From Cucumis sativus (lineage: Eukaryota; Streptophyta; Magnoliopsida; Cucurbitales; Cucurbitaceae): 64,000 bases of DNA. Within the stretch, counting starts at the first letter, position 1, and every line of letters begins with the position of its first letter. The position numbers and the translations under genes were made by a program. The stretch lies in assembly GCF_000004075.3 (NCBI RefSeq), contig NC_026657.2, forward strand, positions 7,440,001 through 7,504,000, read 5' to 3'. Shown piece after piece: positions 58,999 to 64,000 of the stretch. The notes under the pieces are model-generated. The model was given only the letters and a program-made list of their open reading frames with translations. It was not told where the DNA came from and did not search any database.

Positions 58999-60300
58999 GG
59001 AAAGTCAATATATTACTACAAGTACATCCAATAGTCCACTAGCTGTATTCCTGCTCTTGTGTTTCATTTAAGCAGAATAGCGTGGCAAATACCATTAAAA
59101 GGCACTGTTCATTATGCCCTGTCCTAAGAACAAAAAGTAACGCAGTGTCACTAAAATGGGAAAACAAACAGTAGCGTGCCATGGAGAGAGAAACAGAGAG
59201 ACAGTTGCAAAGCAAGAAGTGAATCTTCATAATGTAGCTTTACAAAGAAATGCAAGGAAATATTCTTTTCCATTAACTGGCCGACAGGAAATTTTAATCC
59301 AATTTTACTGCATGAATAAACATTAAGAATACATGTAAACGATTAAATATGTACTTTACCTTATCAACTTATGTTTTTTTAGTTCAATGATAGTCCAACT
59401 TGATAATATGAATAATGCGTTCAAAATTTAGGCATGATGATTTCTAATAGCCATTTATTGAGTCTTGTGTGGATCCTGAAATACATTTAGGACACACACG
59501 CACGCACATACTTTCATTATAACCAAGTTGCAAACAACGATCTAAGCAGAATGAAATAAGAACTTTTGCCTTTCCTCCGTTCTAATTTTGTGTTCAAATC
59601 ATCCTCGATAACAAGATCAGTTTTCTTTCCAACATGAATGAGTCTAAGTTGCATCTCCAGCATACAATTACTCCAATTTCGATTGATTTATGTCACACAT
59701 ATATGAACAATACACCCTAATTAATTCGCAGATACTTATAAATTTAGTTATAGTTTTCCAATAATAGTATTTTCCAATTTTTCCCCAATCGTTCTTCCTA
59801 TATTTCTCACATGTTTATTTAGACCTTTCATGCAATCTCTATAGCACCTATACTCAAAACTAAACAAACACTTCTACCATTCTAAATTACAATATCCTCC
59901 GTTCATAGTTCATGGAAAGACGGTAATGAGGCTCTACAAACATACCCACGTTTACTCGACAACAACTCCTTCCATTAGTTTCAAGTTTCAACAGTATATG
60001 CTGAAAATACAAAATCAGCTGAGGTTTCCTCAGGAACCAAACAAAAAATCAAAGTGAAGAACAAGAACAAAAGTACCTGAGATGAGTGCATTTGGATTTT
60101 ACACAAGAATCTGCTAGAAACTGTTAGGGAAACAAATGGAATTCAGAAAATGCAATGCTTTGCCTTTTCGGTTCTGGACGAATCCGAGTGAGAGAAAGAA
60201 ACGCCACGTGGGTGGGAGAAGGGGAAGGAGCGCGAGATTTCAAATGCGAAAGTATGTGATGTGGCAAACGTTGATTGGTTGTTTTTATATAACGCGCTTT
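58999..60300 (-). promoter_or_regulatory. Leftover leader and promoter of the CAC3-like copy
   Basis: Upstream of the transit-peptide exon lies about 1.1 kb without coding exons, as expected for a leader with intron. Beyond it, GC-richer sequence at 60170-60250 has a perfect palindromic G-box CCACGTGG at 60204..60211. The 130-codon minus-strand frame over 60143-60535 shows no known family and is not called. Confidence 0.4.
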
Positions 60301-60465
60301 TAGAGTTTTGAAAAAGGGGACAGGTCAGCACAAATGTGGATAACTTTTCCCTCCAAAATGGGGTCCGCTTGGATTTATAATCCTCACATTCCTTCCAACG
60401 TGTCTCCCTATTTTTTTCCACTGCTTTGTTTCTTTCTAGTTTCCATAGCCACTCGAAATTGGGGG

Positions 60466-60590
60466 GGTTTTGTGCAATTTTACAAGTTAGAGGGGCCACT
60501 TTGAAATCATGGTAAGCTTTATGGTTTTTGTGCAATTTTACAAATTATGGGGTTGCTTTGGAATAATTATGGTGGGCTTTGGTGGTTTTG
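60466..60590. repeat. Imperfect tandem repeat, about 60-bp unit
   Basis: GGTTTTTGTGCAATTTTACA-type sequence followed by GGGG and GGTGGGCTTT/GGTAAGCTTT occurs twice (starts near 60466 and 60522). A third beginning, GGTGGTTTTGTGGAAAATTT, follows at about 60580. Copies differ by several substitutions. Confidence 0.7.
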
Positions 60591-61732
60591 TGGAAAATTT
60601 TAAGAATTTGAAAACGTGATGGTCATGGGGTCGAACATGATTAAAAACGACTTGCTCGTTTCTAATTGCAATCCCCATCTCGCTCTTGCAACTTATTCTC
60701 ATGTCAAAAATCTTTTCGAAATTTTTTTTTTGTAGTTTAAAAAAGACAAATTAAATTATTTACAAACTATAGAAATTTTTTCAATATATTTTATAAATAG
60801 TTTTAATATTTTAGTGTTTGATTCAAATTTTTAAATTACATATACATCAGAAGAATGAGCCTTTGATTTGACATTGTCATGACTAATAGTTAATGAGATC
60901 AGTTTCATATATATTTTTTTCACTTAAGTTCACCAATGTGAATGTGATGATTTTAACATGATTTTCTTCACCAAGTAATTAATGTTATTGATGGGTAAAT
61001 TTATTATAAAAATGAAGAAGTAATTACTCACTTACTTCACATTGAATAACAAAAACCTGACCTTATTTAATGTGCAATCAATACGCCATGGACGAAAATG
61101 AAATATGGAATAAAATTTTAGAAAAAAAAACTTAGACTTATAGATGATGTGTTCTTGATTTTGTTTGTTCCCTCTCATTTACTCGCGTTTTCACATTAAA
61201 AAAGAAAAGAAAAGGGAGATAGAAACAGGAAGCAACATTATCCCTCCAAAATGATTGAAATAGCATTAAACTAGATATACAAAGAGCCAATACTATCATT
61301 GTCTTGGAAGCTCGAAACCAAAACGTCCAAGTAACCTTGTTTTTAGCACGAGTGCACAACAAAATAGTGAGGATACGGGTTCGATCCTCCCACACCTCAA
61401 AAAGATCATGCCAATAACCATTTAGCGATGCTGATTTTGGCTTTAAGAATTGATTCAATAGACATACATTACACTTCTAAAACTTTTATCACACTAAAAT
61501 GATACACAAACTCAGTTGAATCTTCATTTTTTCCGATCTTGTTAGAAGCAACAACATAATTTTGCCTTGCAAACACATCAACGACGAAAAGGTCGAGAAC
61601 AAGAAAGTCTATCACAAGTATGCTAATCTATCTCAAGCAAGGTTGATGATAATGTCCTCTAAGTTCTAACTATCTCAAGCAAATTGAAGTCAATTCCTGC
61701 TACAAATTTAAGGGCTCTTGTACTGTAACCTC
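60591..61732. other. AT-rich spacer and 3' flank of CFIm25
   Basis: No exon is seen. At 61377-61390 GGGTTCGATCCTCC resembles a tRNA T-arm or retroelement box B, but no cloverleaf can be formed around it. The right 250 bases are probably CFIm25 3' UTR. Confidence 0.45.

Positions 61733-64000
<2,268 letters not shown>

Noticed and set aside
60143-60535. 130-codon minus-strand frame
   Set aside because: Spans a promoter-like block with mixed composition; no recognisable motif and no exon structure.
61331-61400. tRNA-like T-arm (GGGTTCGATCC)
   Set aside because: No matching acceptor, D-arm or anticodon stem can be placed around it; at most a remnant of a tRNA-derived repeat.

Overview
This window is nuclear DNA from a flowering plant, most likely a eudicot. 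It is AT-rich, its genes are split by GT-AG introns, and every recognisable protein has a plant form: plant MED12, PLS-class PPR, SKIP4-type F-box/kelch, remorin, R2R3-MYB and plant ADF with an ATG-only first exon. A cucurbit is my best guess from sequence feel and the type of small inverted-repeat elements, but nothing here proves it.

Layout. 1-990 (+): 3' end of MED12. 2691-4095 (-): small C2-domain protein. 4431-4597: decayed organellar large-subunit rRNA piece. 4853-6508 (-): PLS-class PPR protein that has lost its E domain. 7618-15738 (+): 17-exon peroxisomal acyl-CoA thioesterase with a cyclic-nucleotide-binding-like domain and a C-terminal SKL. 18706-20061 (+): F-box/kelch SKIP4. 20524-22085 (-): unrecognised 158-residue protein. 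23773-25461 (-): 79-residue protein. 27402-28113 (+): 81-residue lysine-rich protein. 30045-31651 (+): actin-depolymerising factor. 35261-38327 (+): remorin. 39850-41850 (-): R2R3-MYB of the MYB17 type. About 42240-43181 (-): doubtful short secreted-peptide gene. 49231-53530 (-): DEAD-box helicase of the RH6/8/12 (Dhh1/DDX6) group. 56047-57055 (-): fossil of a rhabdovirus-like nucleocapsid gene. 57752-58998 (-): gutted copy of the plastid acetyl-CoA carboxylase alpha-carboxyltransferase gene. 61733-63223 (-): 3' five coding exons of the Nudix-fold CFIm25 polyadenylation factor, running off the right edge.

The genes do not form one pathway; the order itself is the signal. From memory of the Arabidopsis map, MED12, thioesterase, RH8, remorin and ADF8 lie together at At4g00450-At4g00680, and RH12, MYB17, remorin and SKIP4 lie at At3g61240-At3g61350. 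The window therefore looks like an unreduced ancestral block whose members were split between duplicated Arabidopsis segments.

Gene-poor stretches hold small inverted-repeat elements, recent tandem duplications (54, 105 and about 160 bp), a dispersed repeat pair, and AT-rich sequence with no visible gene. I found no CRISPR array, no intact transposase or reverse transcriptase and no intact rRNA or tRNA gene. The most unusual items are the viral nucleocapsid fossil, the internally deleted carboxyltransferase gene, the rRNA fossil and the peptide gene whose intron can be kept or removed without changing frame.
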